A stretch of 45,246 nt of DNA, taken from positions 1-45,246 of the forward strand of contig JAFTTT010000047.1 in assembly GCA_017466625.1 (NCBI GenBank). The letters are read 5' to 3'. This stretch comes from Clostridia bacterium. GTDB lineage: Bacteria > Bacillota > Clostridia > Oscillospirales > CAG-272. The position numbers were made by a program, and so were the translations under genes. Below are positions 33,057 through 41,499 of this stretch, in pieces (within the stretch, counting starts at the first letter, position 1; each line of letters opens with the position of its first letter). Under the pieces are notes generated by a model. It did no database searches, had not been told where the DNA came from, and saw nothing but the letters and a program-made list of their open reading frames with translations.

Positions 33057-33540
33057 AAAACGCAAGGCGCCTGTCACATCCGACCCCGAAAAGGCGTACG
33101 GTGCGGCGCTTCGCACGGCGATGAACATCGTCGGATACAAGGATAATACGCTCTATCAGTTAAGAACGAAGTTACTTGAGCGCGGTTATTCCGAAACGAC
33201 GGTAGATGACGTTTGCGAGTTTATGACCTCAAAGGGATACGTGAACGACTCGCGAATGATCTTCCGCTTCGCGCGTTCCCTTGCGCTGAACAAGCTTTAC
33301 GGCAAGCGCAGAATAATGCGTGAGCTTTCGCTTAAGAAATTTACCGACGAGGCGTACGATGCGTTTACGTTTGACAGCGACGAGCTTGATGACGTTGACT
33401 TCGTTGAGGTATGTCTTAAGCTCTTGAAGAAAAAGGGCGGAGCGCGAGACGACAAGACGTTTGCCTGTCTTATGCGCTACGGACATTCGCCGTCGGATAT
33501 TAAGGAAGCATACAGAAGACTTGAAAATGAGGATGAATAA
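33049..33540 (+). CDS. recX: Regulatory protein RecX
   Basis: 163 residues from the ATG at 33049, overlapping the recA stop by 8 bases; a TTG at 33040 is an alternative. RecX binds RecA filaments and limits or modulates their activity. It consists of repeated three-helix units: an A-L-R-T-A-M-N-I-V segment then [12 protein letters not shown] near 40-51, Y-V-N-D-S-R-M-I-F near 68-76, and a final R-Y-G-H-S-P-S-D-I near 143-151. No ribosome-binding site is visible because translation is probably coupled to recA. Confidence 0.88.
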   Translation: MYKKRKAPVTSDPEKAYGAALRTAMNIVGYKDNTLYQLRTKLLERGYSETTVDDVCEFMTSKGYVNDSRMIFRFARSLALNKLYGKRRIMRELSLKKFTDEAYDAFTFDSDELDDVDFVEVCLKLLKKKGGARDDKTFACLMRYGHSPSDIKEAYRRLENEDE

Positions 33541-33792
33541 ATGACGAAACACGAATATAAAACAAGCGGTACCTGCTCGCGCAAGATAATCTTCGAGCTT
33601 GACGACGAGGGCAAAGTACACAACGTAGTTTTCGAGGGCGGTTGCCACGGAAATCTCCAGGGCATCGGCAAGCTCGTCGAGGGCATGGACGCTGCCGAGG
33701 TAATTAAGCGCGTCGAGGGCATCAAGTGCGGCTTCAAGCAGACCTCTTGCCCCGATCAGCTTTCAAAGGCGCTGACCGAGGCGGTTAAGTAA
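33541..33792 (+). CDS. TSCPD domain protein
   Basis: 83 residues. It contains Y-K-T-S-G-T-C-S-R-K-I near 6-16, F-E-G-G-C-H-G-N-L-Q-G near 31-41 and C-G-F-K-Q-T-S-C-P-D-Q-L near 63-74, the TSCPD signature found alone or at the C terminus of ribonucleotide reductases. Cys at 12, 35, 63 and 70 may bind a metal. The function of the stand-alone family is unknown. It starts directly after the recX stop with a GAGGATG site. Its gene ends at a strong hairpin. Confidence 0.82.
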   Translation: MTKHEYKTSGTCSRKIIFELDDEGKVHNVVFEGGCHGNLQGIGKLVEGMDAAEVIKRVEGIKCGFKQTSCPDQLSKALTEAVK

Positions 33793-33801
33793 GGGAAATA
33801 A

Positions 33802-33845
33802 CGCGGGGAGAAACTTTTTGAAAAAAGTTTCTCCCCGCGCCCCTT
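33802..33845 (+). terminator. Long hairpin, probable terminator of the recA gene run
   Basis: An 18-bp perfect stem (33802-33819 with 33822-33839) followed by CCCCTTTTC. The T tract is short, so it may be a repeat-derived hairpin that also terminates. Confidence 0.6.
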
Positions 33846-33862
33846 TTCAAAAACTTTTGTAA

Positions 33863-33892
33863 GCCCGAAACTCCGTTTCGGGCGGTGTTTTT
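33863..33892 (+). terminator. Second hairpin with T tract
   Basis: A 9-bp stem (33863-33871 with 33875-33883), loop TCC, then GGTGTTTTT. Backup terminator after the first. Confidence 0.55.
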
Positions 33893-33908
33893 GTGAGGAA
33901 ATGTCGGA

Positions 33909-34169
33909 ATGCCCATTTGCCTCGCCCTTCGGGAGAGGTGGTCCAAAGGACCGGAGAGGGGGCCTTCCTCTTGGGGAAGGGTGTCTAAGAGGTAAACCTC
34001 GGACGGATGAGGTGTAGCCGTAGCAGACGGCGTTATACCTTCTCGGCGGGAGAATGGTGCAAGTGGCAAGCCACGGTCGGACGAGGTGTTCGGGTATGAT
34101 GTTACATCGCTTCGAGACACCTCATCCACCGCTGACGCGGTCCCCCTTCTCCCGCTGGAGAAGGTATAA
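33909..34169. repeat. Composite intergenic palindromic repeat
   Basis: Two blocks. 33909-34018 carries small hairpins (for example ggtccaaaggacc at 33940-33952 and ccttcctcttggggaagg at 33963-33980). 34033-34169 is a long imperfect inverted repeat: its left arm starts ttataccttctc and its right arm ends gagaaggtataa, with a shared inner motif (g)gatgaggtgt and its complement. No gene is present. Short pieces such as ggatgaggtgt occur twice directly and once inverted, suggesting a mosaic of repeat units rather than a single insertion. Confidence 0.75.
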
Positions 34170-34230
34170 TATCGCTCGAAGCATTAAGACGTGCCTATAG
34201 GGGCGACCGTTAAGAAACGATCTATATACA

Positions 34231-34264
34231 AAAACAGACCTCCGCGTTTGCGGAGGTCTGTTTT
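34231..34264. terminator. Bidirectional terminator near the ECF gene
   Basis: A 15-bp perfect stem (34231-34245 with 34250-34264), loop GTTT, with A and T flanks. It lies just past the stop of the minus-strand transporter gene. Confidence 0.88.
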
Positions 34265-34283
34265 ATGTGTATTTTCTTCCTTA

Positions 34284-34886
34284 TTATATATATGACTTAT
34301 CGCTGCGCATTTTTTTGCCGATCAGAATGATCCTGTGAGCGACCGTCGAGAAGATGAGGCAAATGCCGAGCTCAACGAAGAAGTTAGCACCGATGAGTGT
34401 CAGGAATACGAAGGAGATCATATCTGCTCCCGCACCGGTTGCCCAGCCCTTGATTCCGGGAAAGAAGACAGTAAATGATGCAAGCGTGAAGACTGCGGTA
34501 TTTACAACGGGGCAGAGAATTGACGAGGTGATGATCGCGGCAAGCGAGTTTTTCTTTTCGATCAGCTTGAACATAAGTCCGCTAACCCAGCCCGCAAGCG
34601 CGCCTTTCAGAAGAACAACTATCACGGTCTGAACTACGCCGAATGCGTAGAACGCCGATGCCTGTCCCGTTACGATGACGACAAGCCCGAAGATGAAGCC
34701 GAGCCAAAGTCCTGCGACCGGACCGAGCATCGCAGCACCGATAACTATCGGAACGAGCGCGAACGCCCCAACGTTAAATCCGATCGGTATTATAAGTCCT
34801 ATACACTGAAAGACTGCAACAAGCGAGGTCATAAGTGCGAGAAGAGTTAAGTTTTTTACGTTTGTTATGGATCTTGCTTTTTTCAA
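34284..34886 (-). CDS. ECF transporter S component
   Basis: 200 residues starting at a TTG (34886) with AAAGGAAG about eight bases upstream; no ATG fits. Five to six hydrophobic helices are visible. The core L-G-P-V-A-G-L-W-L-G-F-I-F-G near 54-67 and the final F-F-V-E-L-G-I-C-L segment are typical of small S components (PF12822). These membrane proteins bind a vitamin or metabolite and pair with a shared T/A1/A2 module, which is not in this window. The substrate cannot be told from sequence, and the short leader has no riboswitch to name it. Confidence 0.82.
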   Translation of the reverse strand: MKKARSITNVKNLTLLALMTSLVAVFQCIGLIIPIGFNVGAFALVPIVIGAAMLGPVAGLWLGFIFGLVVIVTGQASAFYAFGVVQTVIVVLLKGALAGWVSGLMFKLIEKKNSLAAIITSSILCPVVNTAVFTLASFTVFFPGIKGWATGAGADMISFVFLTLIGANFFVELGICLIFSTVAHRIILIGKKMRSDKSYI

Positions 34887-34922
34887 TTTTGTCGCTTCCT
34901 TTCGCGGATTTGGAATAACAAT

Positions 34923-34951
34923 ATAATATCACCTCGTTAGTTAAAAGTCAA
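34923..34951 (-). promoter_or_regulatory. Promoter of the ECF S component
   Basis: On the minus strand, TTGACT (34951 down to 34946) and TATTAT (34928 down to 34923) with 17-bp spacing. The leader is about 30 bases. Confidence 0.75.
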
Positions 34952-35041
34952 GAAACGGGGACGAAAAAATTCGATTTTGCAGGAAAATATATGAATAAAT
35001 TGTAAATTATTTCGAAGTTCAAAATTTCCTGCATTTTCCTA

Positions 35042-35070
35042 TTGCTTTTTACTAATTTATAGTATATAAT
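35042..35070 (+). promoter_or_regulatory. Main promoter of the S10-spc operon
   Basis: A -35 TTGCTT (35042-35047) and -10 TATAAT (35065-35070) with 17-bp spacing. The predicted transcription start is near 35077, giving a 5' leader of about 380 nt before rpsJ. Confidence 0.7.
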
Positions 35071-35076
35071 TGAAAA

Positions 35077-35459
35077 GCTTGATGTGCGTTGAAGCGGAAG
35101 GTTGCTCCGAAGACACCTACAGTTCAGTCGGAGGAGGTAATTTCCGTGGAGTATGTCCGTGTCCAAGTCAGCTTTTCGTCAAGGAAACCGGTCTATCCGG
35201 GTAATATCGGACAGGCTGAGATATCTTGGCGGCGGTTTGCCGAGGACTACAAACGGGCGGATGGAAATCGGACTGTGATGGATCGAAGGATCCCGCGTGC
35301 TGCTCACGGCGCGCGTTCCGAAGGGTTTTTATGCAGGATTGCATGCTGAAAAAACTTCGGGTTTAATTTAGGCCGAGTGAAGAAACACCCGGCTGAGTGT
35401 TCAGATTTTCGCCCCATTTTAGTTGCATCAGCAGCAATATTAAAAAGGAGGCAAAAACG
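35077..35459 (+). promoter_or_regulatory. Long structured 5' leader of the S10-spc operon
   Basis: About 380 transcribed bases without a believable gene. Local stems are visible: ctccga with tcggag (about 35105-35135), tcttggc with gccgagga (about 35224-35251), and atgca with tgcat near 35329-35345. Several GC-rich, purine-rich blocks suggest a conserved RNA fold. Ribosomal operons are often autoregulated by their own proteins through such leaders (L4 in E. coli, family knowledge), but I cannot assign the ligand here. A frame from 35089 to 35349 exists but looks non-coding: it has no upstream ribosome-binding site and an atypical composition. Confidence 0.6.
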
Positions 35460-35768
35460 ATGGCAGTACAGGAGAAACTCAGAGTCAGACTCAAGAGCTA
35501 TGATCACTTCCTCATCGACCAGGCAGCAGAGAAGATCGTAGAGACCGCAAAGCGCAACGGCGCAACGGTTTCGGGTCCTATTCCGCTTCCTACCGAAAAG
35601 GAGATCATCACCATTCTTCGCGCAGTTCATAAGTATAAGGACAGCCGCGAGCAGTTTGAACTCAGAACTCACAAGAGACTCATTGACATAATCAAGCCCT
35701 CTGCGAAGACCGTGGAAGCGCTTATGAGTCTGGAGCTCCCCGCAGGCGTTCAGATCGACATCAAGTAA
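35460..35768 (+). CDS. rpsJ: 30S ribosomal protein S10
   Basis: 102 residues, usual length, opening V-R-L-K-S-Y-D-H near 9-16. It is part of the 30S head and also the transcription antitermination factor Nus[10 protein letters not shown] near 69-77 is conserved. AAGGAGG precedes the ATG. First gene of the S10 operon; a 115-base gap with hairpins separates it from rplC, unlike the tight spacing further down. Confidence 0.97.
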   Translation: MAVQEKLRVRLKSYDHFLIDQAAEKIVETAKRNGATVSGPIPLPTEKEIITILRAVHKYKDSREQFELRTHKRLIDIIKPSAKTVEALMSLELPAGVQIDIK

Positions 35769-35826
35769 TCCTTAATAAATAAGGATAGATCGAACCCGAG
35801 GGAAAGCCCCGAGGTTTTATGTCAAG

Positions 35827-35854
35827 TTGAGGCACACGGCCTTGCGTGCTTCAA
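35827..35854 (+). promoter_or_regulatory. Intercistronic hairpin between rpsJ and rplC
   Basis: A 9-bp stem with one G-U pair (35827-35835 with 35846-35854) lies 29 bases before rplC. A small cctta/taagg stem at about 35770-35784 follows the rpsJ stop. Possible RNA-processing or regulatory site; no T tract, so not a terminator. Confidence 0.45.
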
Positions 35855-35883
35855 CCAATAACTAAAATCAGGAGGAAAACACA

Positions 35884-36513
35884 ATGAAAAAAGGCATTAT
35901 CGGCAAGAAGATCGGTATGACCCAGATCTTCGATGCAAACGGCAACGTGATCCCCGTTACGGTGATCGAAGCCGGCCCCTGCACGGTCACTCAGAAGAAG
36001 ACCGTGGAGACTGATGGTTACGATGCGATCCAGCTTGGATTCATGGACGTAGCCGAAAAGAAGCTTACCAAACCCGAAGCAGGTCACTTTGCAAAAGCTG
36101 GCGTTTCCTGCAAGAAGCACCTTAAGGAATTCCGTCTTGATGACATTTCCGGATTTAACACGGGCGATACCGTCACCGCTGACATCTTTGCAGCAGGTGA
36201 AAAGGTCGACGTTACCGGAATCACCAAGGGACACGGATACTCCGGTGTTATCAAGCGTTGGAACCACCACCACCTCAGAATGACTCACGGTACCGGCCCT
36301 ATCCACCGTCAGCCCGGTTCTATGGGCGTTATCGACCCCGCACACATCTTCAAGAACAAGAAGATGGCAGGTCAGTACGGTAACGAGCAGGTAACCGTTC
36401 TCAATCTCAGCATCGCCAAGATCGACGCGGAAAAGAACATCATCGCAGTTAAGGGCGCAGTTCCCGGAGCTCGCGGCGGTATCGTCTTCATCCGCAACGC
36501 CGTCAAGGCCTAA
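35884..36513 (+). CDS. rplC: 50S ribosomal protein L3
   Basis: 209 residues, usual length. It opens [14 protein letters not shown] near 3-16 and has the L3 signature around [11 protein letters not shown] near 118-128 and H-R-Q-P-G-S-M-G near 141-148. L3 binds the 3' region of 23S rRNA near the peptidyl transferase centre and is an early assembly protein. AGGAGG precedes the ATG. Confidence 0.97.
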   Translation: MKKGIIGKKIGMTQIFDANGNVIPVTVIEAGPCTVTQKKTVETDGYDAIQLGFMDVAEKKLTKPEAGHFAKAGVSCKKHLKEFRLDDISGFNTGDTVTADIFAAGEKVDVTGITKGHGYSGVIKRWNHHHLRMTHGTGPIHRQPGSMGVIDPAHIFKNKKMAGQYGNEQVTVLNLSIAKIDAEKNIIAVKGAVPGARGGIVFIRNAVKA

Positions 36514-36533
36514 TCGGAAGGAGGAAATTAACG

Positions 36534-37157
36534 ATGCCGAATGTAAAGGTTGTTAATATGAAGGGCGCCGAAGTCGGAACCATTGATCTTTCCGAAAAGG
36601 TATTTGGCGCAGAAGTAAACGGCGCAGTGCTTCACACTGCAGTTCGTGCTTACCTTATGAATCAGAGACAGGGTACTCAGTCTGCTCTTACCCGTACCGA
36701 GGTTTCGGGCGGCGGAAAGAAGCCCTGGCGTCAGAAGGGAACCGGCCGCGCAAGACAGGGCTCGACCCGTGCTCCTCAGTGGACACACGGCGGCGTAGTC
36801 TTCGCTCCCAAGCCCCGTTCCTACAGAGTTACTATCAACAAGAAAGTTAGACAGCAGGCACTTATGAGCGCTCTCTCCGCTAAGGTTGCAGCTAACGACC
36901 TCGTAGTCGTTGACGCTATCGTAGCTGAAGAGTACAAGACCAAGGTAATGGCAGACATGCTTACCGCAGTCGGCGCAAAGAAGAAGGTGCTCGTAGTTCT
37001 CGCTGATAACGACGCGAAGGTAATCGGTTCTCTCGCTAACATCGAGGGCGCTAAGACCGCGCAGACCAACGCTATCAACGTTTACGACATCCTCAATGCA
37101 GATACTCTTGTAATTGCAAAGGGTGCTGTTGAAAAGATCGAGGAGGTGTACGCATAA
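36534..37157 (+). CDS. rplD: 50S ribosomal protein L4
   Basis: 207 residues. The long loop that reaches the exit tunnel is visible as [15 protein letters not shown] near 60-74, with [10 protein letters not shown] near 74-83. L4 binds domain I of 23S rRNA and in some bacteria represses its own operon. GGAGG precedes the ATG by nine bases. The last base of its stop is the first base of rplW's ATG. Confidence 0.97.
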   Translation: MPNVKVVNMKGAEVGTIDLSEKVFGAEVNGAVLHTAVRAYLMNQRQGTQSALTRTEVSGGGKKPWRQKGTGRARQGSTRAPQWTHGGVVFAPKPRSYRVTINKKVRQQALMSALSAKVAANDLVVVDAIVAEEYKTKVMADMLTAVGAKKKVLVVLADNDAKVIGSLANIEGAKTAQTNAINVYDILNADTLVIAKGAVEKIEEVYA

Positions 37158-37453
37158 TGAAGAACGTATACGATATTATCCGTCGCCCCGTCATCACCGA
37201 GGAATCTATGACTCTCGCATCCGAGAAGAAGTACGTCTTCGAGGTAATGAAGAGCGCAACCAAGCCCGAGATCGCAAATGCGGTCGAAACCGTTTTCGAA
37301 GGCGTTAAGGTCGCTTCCGTAAACACTATCAACATGAAGAAGAAGCCCAAGAGACTCGGAGTCCACTTCGGTTACACTTCCGAATGGAAGAAGGCAATCG
37401 TAACCCTGACCGAAGACTCCAAGACTATCGAGTTCTTCGATGGCATGTATTAA
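37157..37453 (+). CDS. rplW: 50S ribosomal protein L23
   Basis: 98 residues, usual length. It begins [13 protein letters not shown] and has Y-V-F-E-V and A-N-A-V-E-T-V-F typical of L23. It lines the tunnel exit and docks trigger factor and SRP. It overlaps the rplD stop by one base, with GAGG upstream inside rplD. Confidence 0.95.
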   Translation: MKNVYDIIRRPVITEESMTLASEKKYVFEVMKSATKPEIANAVETVFEGVKVASVNTINMKKKPKRLGVHFGYTSEWKKAIVTLTEDSKTIEFFDGMY

Positions 37454-37468
37454 GAAGGAGTGATATAA

Positions 37469-38302
37469 ATGGCAGTAAAAACATTTAAGCCGACTACTCC
37501 GTCGAGAAGAAACATGTCTGTACCCTCTTTCGATGAGGTGACCAAGAGCACCCCCGAAAAGAGTCTTATAGTTACTAAGAAGAAGCATGCCGGACGCAAC
37601 AGCTACGGCAGAATCACCGTTCGTCACCAGGGCGGCGGTAACAAGCTTAAGTACAGAATCATCGATTTCAAGAGAGCTGAGACAAACGAGCCCGCAACTG
37701 TTATCGGCGTTGAGTACGACCCTAACAGAACCGCGTACATCGCACTTCTCCAGCACGCAGACGGTCACAAGAGCTACATCCTCGCTCCCGCAGGTGTAAC
37801 CGACGGCGACAAGATCTACTCCGGCGCTGATTCCGATATCAAGCCCGGTAACACTCTTCCGATTGCCAACATTCCCGTTGGTACTCTTATCCACAATATC
37901 GAGCTTTACCCCGGCAAGGGCGGCCAGCTCGTCCGTACCGCAGGCGCAGCTGCACAGCTGATGGCTAAGGAAAACGGCATGGCTCAGGTTCGTCTTCCTT
38001 CCGGTGAGGTAAGACTTGTTCGTCTTGACTGCAAGGCAACTATCGGTCAGATCGGTAACATCGAGCATGAGACCATCAAGATCGGTAAGGCCGGTAAAAA
38101 GCGTCACATGGGCATTCGTCCTACCGTTCGCGGTTCCGTCATGAACCCCTGCGACCACCCTCACGGTGGTGGTGAGGGCCGTGCGCCCATCGGTAGACCG
38201 GGACCTGTAACTCCTTGGGGCAAGCCCGCCCTCGGTTACAAGACCCGTAACAAGAAGGCCAAGACCAATAAGTTCATCGTAAAACGCAGAAACGGTAAAT
38301 AA
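37469..38302 (+). CDS. rplB: 50S ribosomal protein L2
   Basis: 277 residues, usual length. The opening [11 protein letters not shown] near 4-14, [11 protein letters not shown] near 47-57 and [14 protein letters not shown] near 225-238 are the L2 hallmarks, including the His important for peptidyl transferase function. AAGGAG precedes the ATG. Confidence 0.98.
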   Translation: MAVKTFKPTTPSRRNMSVPSFDEVTKSTPEKSLIVTKKKHAGRNSYGRITVRHQGGGNKLKYRIIDFKRAETNEPATVIGVEYDPNRTAYIALLQHADGHKSYILAPAGVTDGDKIYSGADSDIKPGNTLPIANIPVGTLIHNIELYPGKGGQLVRTAGAAAQLMAKENGMAQVRLPSGEVRLVRLDCKATIGQIGNIEHETIKIGKAGKKRHMGIRPTVRGSVMNPCDHPHGGGEGRAPIGRPGPVTPWGKPALGYKTRNKKAKTNKFIVKRRNGK

Positions 38303-38315
38303 GGAGGCAACATAA

Positions 38316-38597
38316 ATGAGCAGAAGCCTGAAAAAGGGACCTTTTGTCGAAGAGAAGCTCTTCACTCGCATCGAAGCGATGAACGCAGCTAACGACAAGA
38401 AGGTAATCAAGACATGGTCAAGAGCTTCCACAATATTTCCCGAGTTCGTTGGACACACGATCGCAGTTCACGACGGTAAGAAGCACGTTCCGGTATACAT
38501 CACCGAGGACATGGTAGGTCACAAGCTTGGAGAGTTCGCTCCTACGAGAACCTTCAAGGGACATGCCGGCTCCAAGACGTCCAATAACGGTAAATAA
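38316..38597 (+). CDS. rpsS: 30S ribosomal protein S19
   Basis: 93 residues, usual length. It opens [10 protein letters not shown] and has the signature K-T-W-S-R-A-S-T-I near 33-41, with [12 protein letters not shown] near 67-78. S19 with S13 contacts the A-site finger. AAGGAGG precedes the ATG. Confidence 0.97.
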   Translation: MSRSLKKGPFVEEKLFTRIEAMNAANDKKVIKTWSRASTIFPEFVGHTIAVHDGKKHVPVYITEDMVGHKLGEFAPTRTFKGHAGSKTSNNGK

Positions 38598-38611
38598 TGG
38601 GGGTAACAATA

Positions 38612-38953
38612 ATGGAAGCAAAAGCTAAGGTTCAATTTGTAAGGATCTCCCCCCGCAAGGTCAAGATCGTTCTCGACCTCGTAAGAGGCAAGAAGGTCGC
38701 TGACGCTGCGGCGATCCTTAAGCACACTCCTAAGGCGGCTTCGGAGTACGTATATAAGCTCGTTAAGAGCGCAGCCGCAAATGCTGAAAACAATTTCGGC
38801 ATGGATCCCGAAAAGCTCTATGTTTCTGAGTGCTACGTTTGCCCCGGTCCTACTCTCAAGCGCATGATGCCGAGAGCAAAGGGCAGCGGCGACAGAATAC
38901 TCAAGAGAACGAGCCACATCACGCTTGTCGTGAAGGAAAAAGAAGTTAAGTAA
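38612..38953 (+). CDS. rplV: 50S ribosomal protein L22
   Basis: 113 residues from the ATG at 38612, which has GGGGGT seven bases upstream; an ATG overlapping the rpsS stop at 38597 is less likely. It has [11 protein letters not shown] near 10-20 and the loop containing C-P-G-P-T-L-K-R near 82-89, then R-A-K-G-S-G and T-S-H-I-T. L22 lines the exit tunnel; macrolide contacts lie in its loop. Confidence 0.96.
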   Translation: MEAKAKVQFVRISPRKVKIVLDLVRGKKVADAAAILKHTPKAASEYVYKLVKSAAANAENNFGMDPEKLYVSECYVCPGPTLKRMMPRAKGSGDRILKRTSHITLVVKEKEVK

Positions 38954-38967
38954 AGGAGGCAGAGCAA

Positions 38968-39795
38968 GTGGGTCAGAAAGTTAATCCTCACGGTTTCCGT
39001 GTTGGAGTTATTAAAGACTGGAACTCGAGATGGTTCACCAAGGACGAGTCCTTCGGCGACACCCTCGTTTCAGACTACAACGTAAGAAAGTTCCTTAAAG
39101 AAAAGTATAAGGAATCCGGCGTACCGAAGATCGAGATCGAGCGCGACAACAAGCGCGTAAGAGTCTTCCTTCACTGCGCTAAGCCCGGACTTGTGATCGG
39201 TCGCGGCGGTGCCGAGATCGATAAGCTCAAGCTCGAGCTCGAGGCAATGGTCGGCATGCCTGTCCTCGTAAACGTAGTCGAGGTTAAGAACCCCGACGTA
39301 AATGCACAGCTCGTTGCTGAAAACATCGCTAAGCAGCTCGAGGGAAGAGCGTCCTTCCGCCGCGCAATGAAGATGTCCATTCAGCGTACCATGCGTATGG
39401 GTGCAAAGGGTATCAAGGTTACTTGCTCCGGACGTCTTGCAGGCGCCGAGATCGCAAGAACCGAGCACTACCATGAAGGTTCTATTCCGCTTCAGACTCT
39501 CCGTGCCGATATCGACTACGGCTTCGCTGAGGCAAACACCACCTACGGTAAGATCGGCGTAAAGACGTGGGTCTACAAGGGTGAGGTTCTCCGCGACACC
39601 GGAAAGAAGACACGCTTTGCAGAAGCAAAGATCGAGGCTCCCAAGCAGGAAAGACGCGGCGACCGCCGCGACCGCAAGCCCGGCTTCAAGGGCGACCGTA
39701 AGCCCGGATTCAATAAGAATCAGGGCAACCGTCAGGGCGGCTACAAGAACAACCGTCAGGGCGCACCCGCGAACAAAGAGGGAGGCGACAAATAA
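38968..39795 (+). CDS. rpsC: 30S ribosomal protein S3 with basic Gly-Arg-Asn tail
   Basis: 275 residues, starting at a GTG (38968) after AGGAGG. It opens [12 protein letters not shown], has the KH motif V-I-G-R-G-G-A-E-I near 76-84 and the conserved C-terminal [11 protein letters not shown]. The usual bacterial S3 is about 215-235 residues; here the last 50 or so ([10 protein letters not shown] onward) form an extra Arg/Lys/Gly/Asn/Gln-rich tail. S3 forms part of the mRNA entry channel, so the tail may contact RNA (inference). Confidence 0.96.
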   Translation: MGQKVNPHGFRVGVIKDWNSRWFTKDESFGDTLVSDYNVRKFLKEKYKESGVPKIEIERDNKRVRVFLHCAKPGLVIGRGGAEIDKLKLELEAMVGMPVLVNVVEVKNPDVNAQLVAENIAKQLEGRASFRRAMKMSIQRTMRMGAKGIKVTCSGRLAGAEIARTEHYHEGSIPLQTLRADIDYGFAEANTTYGKIGVKTWVYKGEVLRDTGKKTRFAEAKIEAPKQERRGDRRDRKPGFKGDRKPGFNKNQGNRQGGYKNNRQGAPANKEGGDK

Positions 39796-40223
39796 TGTTA
39801 ATGCCTAAGAGAGTAAAGTTCAGACGTGTTCAGCGCGGCAGAATGAAGGGTACAGCCCACCGCGGTAACACTCTGGCATACGGTGATTTCGGTCTCGTGG
39901 CAACACAGCCCGCATGGATCACCTCTAACCAGATAGAAGCTGCCCGTATCGCGATGACTCGTTTCACCAAGCGTTCCGGACAGGTTTGGATCAAGATATT
40001 CCCCGATAAGCCCGTAACTGAGAAGCCCGCTGAGACCCGAATGGGTTCCGGTAAGGGTTCGCCTGAGTACTGGGTAGCAGTTGTTAAGCCGGGACGTATC
40101 ATGTTCGAGATGAGCGGTGTATCGGAAGCTGATGCAAAGGAAGCAATGCGCCTTGCATCTCACAAGCTCCCCATCAAGTGCAAGTTCATCACCAAGAACG
40201 ACACTATTTCCGAGGAGGAATAA
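39795..40223 (+). CDS. rplP: 50S ribosomal protein L16
   Basis: 142 residues, usual length. It begins [10 protein letters not shown] and has [12 protein letters not shown] near 23-34, [10 protein letters not shown] near 82-91 and [11 protein letters not shown] near 124-134. L16 helps position the A-site tRNA. The ATG overlaps the rpsC stop by one base and follows GGGAGG at nine bases, preferred over the ATG at 39801. Confidence 0.97.
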   Translation: MLMPKRVKFRRVQRGRMKGTAHRGNTLAYGDFGLVATQPAWITSNQIEAARIAMTRFTKRSGQVWIKIFPDKPVTEKPAETRMGSGKGSPEYWVAVVKPGRIMFEMSGVSEADAKEAMRLASHKLPIKCKFITKNDTISEEE

Positions 40224-40226
40224 GCC

Positions 40227-40415
40227 GTGAAAGCATACGATATCAGAAATATGTCTTCCGAAGAGCTCGAAAACAAGCTCAAGGAGCTCAAGAACGAGCT
40301 TTTTAACCTCCGTTTCCAGAATGCGATCAACCAGCTTGAGAACCCCCACCGCATCGGTGAGGTCAAGAAGGACATCGCACGCGTTATGACCGTTCTCAAC
40401 GAGAAGAACGCATAA
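40227..40415 (+). CDS. rpmC: 50S ribosomal protein L29
   Basis: 62 residues starting at a GTG (40227) eight bases after GGAGG. The two-helix hairpin is visible: [11 protein letters not shown] and [16 protein letters not shown] near 25-40. It sits near the tunnel exit beside L23. Confidence 0.94.
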   Translation: MKAYDIRNMSSEELENKLKELKNELFNLRFQNAINQLENPHRIGEVKKDIARVMTVLNEKNA

Positions 40416-40442
40416 TGAGAAAGCGAGAGGAGTAAAAGCCCT

Positions 40443-40699
40443 ATGGAAGAAAGAAATCTTAGAAAAACCAGAGTCGGCATGGTCGTAAGCACCAAGATGG
40501 ATAAGACCATCGTAGTTGCTATCGCCGACAACGTTAAGCACCCAAGTATGGCAAGGTCATCAAGCACACCGTCAAGATCCACGCTCATGACGAAAACAAT
40601 GAGTGCGGTGTTGGCGATAAGGTTGAGGTAATGGAGACCCGTCCCCTTTCCAAGACCAAGAGATGGCGCCTTGTTAACATTATCGAGAAAGCAAAATAA
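40443..40699 (+). CDS. rpsQ: 30S ribosomal protein S17, frameshifted in this sequence
   Basis: The first 33 codons read as S17 ([10 protein letters not shown] near 7-16, K-M-D-K-T-I-V-V near 18-25, then V-K-H-P). After the run CCC at 40541-40543 the frame is wrong. Restoring one base (probably a fourth C) continues K-Y-G-K-V-I-K-H-T, then [18 protein letters not shown], the canonical S17 end, stopping at TAA 40697-40699 for about 85 residues. S17 is essential for 30S assembly, so a sequencing or assembly deletion in a C run is by far the likeliest explanation. The uncorrected frame would stop at 40631. Confidence 0.9.
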
Positions 40700-40768
40700 C
40701 AGTCGGAAACAGCAGAGCGGGAATATTCCCGTGCAAGCCAAGGTTCGACTCAAAGGAGGATTTGCACA

Positions 40769-41137
40769 TTGATACAGCAGCAGTCATATATGAAGGTTGC
40801 CGATAACACCGGCGCCAAAGAGATTATGTGTATCCGCGTGCTTGGTGGCTCCGGACGCCGTTATGCAAATATCGGCGACGTCGTAGTAGCAGCCGTTAAG
40901 AAGGCAGCTCCCGGCGGACAGGTAAAGAAGGGTGACGTCGTAAAGGCAGTTATCGTTCGTTCTGTTAAGGGTCTCAAGAGAAACGACGGATCGTATATCA
41001 AGTTCGATGAGAACGCAGCGGTTATTATCAAGGAAGATAAGAACCCCGTAGGAACCCGTATATTCGGACCGGTAGCAAGAGAGCTTCGTGAGAAATCTTA
41101 CCTCAAGATCCTCTCCCTCGCTCCCGAAGTACTTTAA
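40769..41137 (+). CDS. rplN: 50S ribosomal protein L14
   Basis: 122 residues, usual length, starting at TTG (40769) nine bases after GGAGG; the first in-frame ATG would remove the conserved start. It opens [16 protein letters not shown] and has [11 protein letters not shown] near 21-31, with [11 protein letters not shown] near 97-107. L14 forms an intersubunit bridge. A TTG start for a highly expressed gene is unusual. Confidence 0.96.
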   Translation: MIQQQSYMKVADNTGAKEIMCIRVLGGSGRRYANIGDVVVAAVKKAAPGGQVKKGDVVKAVIVRSVKGLKRNDGSYIKFDENAAVIIKEDKNPVGTRIFGPVARELREKSYLKILSLAPEVL

Positions 41138-41155
41138 GACGGAGGTATCGTGAAA

Positions 41156-41485
41156 ATGGAAAAGCTTCATGTTAAAAAGGGCGATACAGTCGTCGTAGTA
41201 TCCGGTGACGATAAGGGCCTCAAGGGCGAAGTTCTTGAAACTTCTCCCAAGGAAGGCAAGGTTATCGTTAAGGGCGTTAACATCGTAACCCGCCACGTAA
41301 AGCCCCGCAAGCAGGGTGACCAGGGCGGCATCGTTAAGGTAGAAGGCGCTATGTACGCCTGCAAGGTCCAGCTTTACTGCCCCAAGTGCGACAAGGGCAT
41401 CCGTCCCTCCGTCGTTTACAAGACAGATAAAGATGGCGTTAAGACTAAGGTCCGCGTTTGCAAGTGCGGATATGAATTCGAGTAA
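41156..41485 (+). CDS. rplX: 50S ribosomal protein L24
   Basis: 109 residues from the ATG at 41156; a GTG at 41150 is an alternative only four bases after GGAGG. It has the KOW motif [15 protein letters not shown] near 6-20 and [10 protein letters not shown] near 41-50. The C-terminal half carries C-P-K-C near 77-80 and C-K-C-G near 103-106, the zinc-ribbon form of L24. L24 starts 50S assembly. Confidence 0.95.
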   Translation: MEKLHVKKGDTVVVVSGDDKGLKGEVLETSPKEGKVIVKGVNIVTRHVKPRKQGDQGGIVKVEGAMYACKVQLYCPKCDKGIRPSVVYKTDKDGVKTKVRVCKCGYEFE

Positions 41486-41499
41486 GGAGGAACTTGGTA

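Noticed and set aside
34887-34922. Riboswitch upstream of the ECF S component
   Set aside because: The predicted leader is only about 30 nt, too short for any known vitamin riboswitch.
35089-35349. 86-codon frame inside the S10 leader
   Set aside because: No ribosome-binding site, no recognisable domain, and composition dominated by structured GC-rich segments. Better explained as non-coding leader RNA.
40536-40550. Programmed frameshift in rpsQ
   Set aside because: S17 is not known to be frameshift-decoded, the site is a plain C run, and no stimulatory element is evident.
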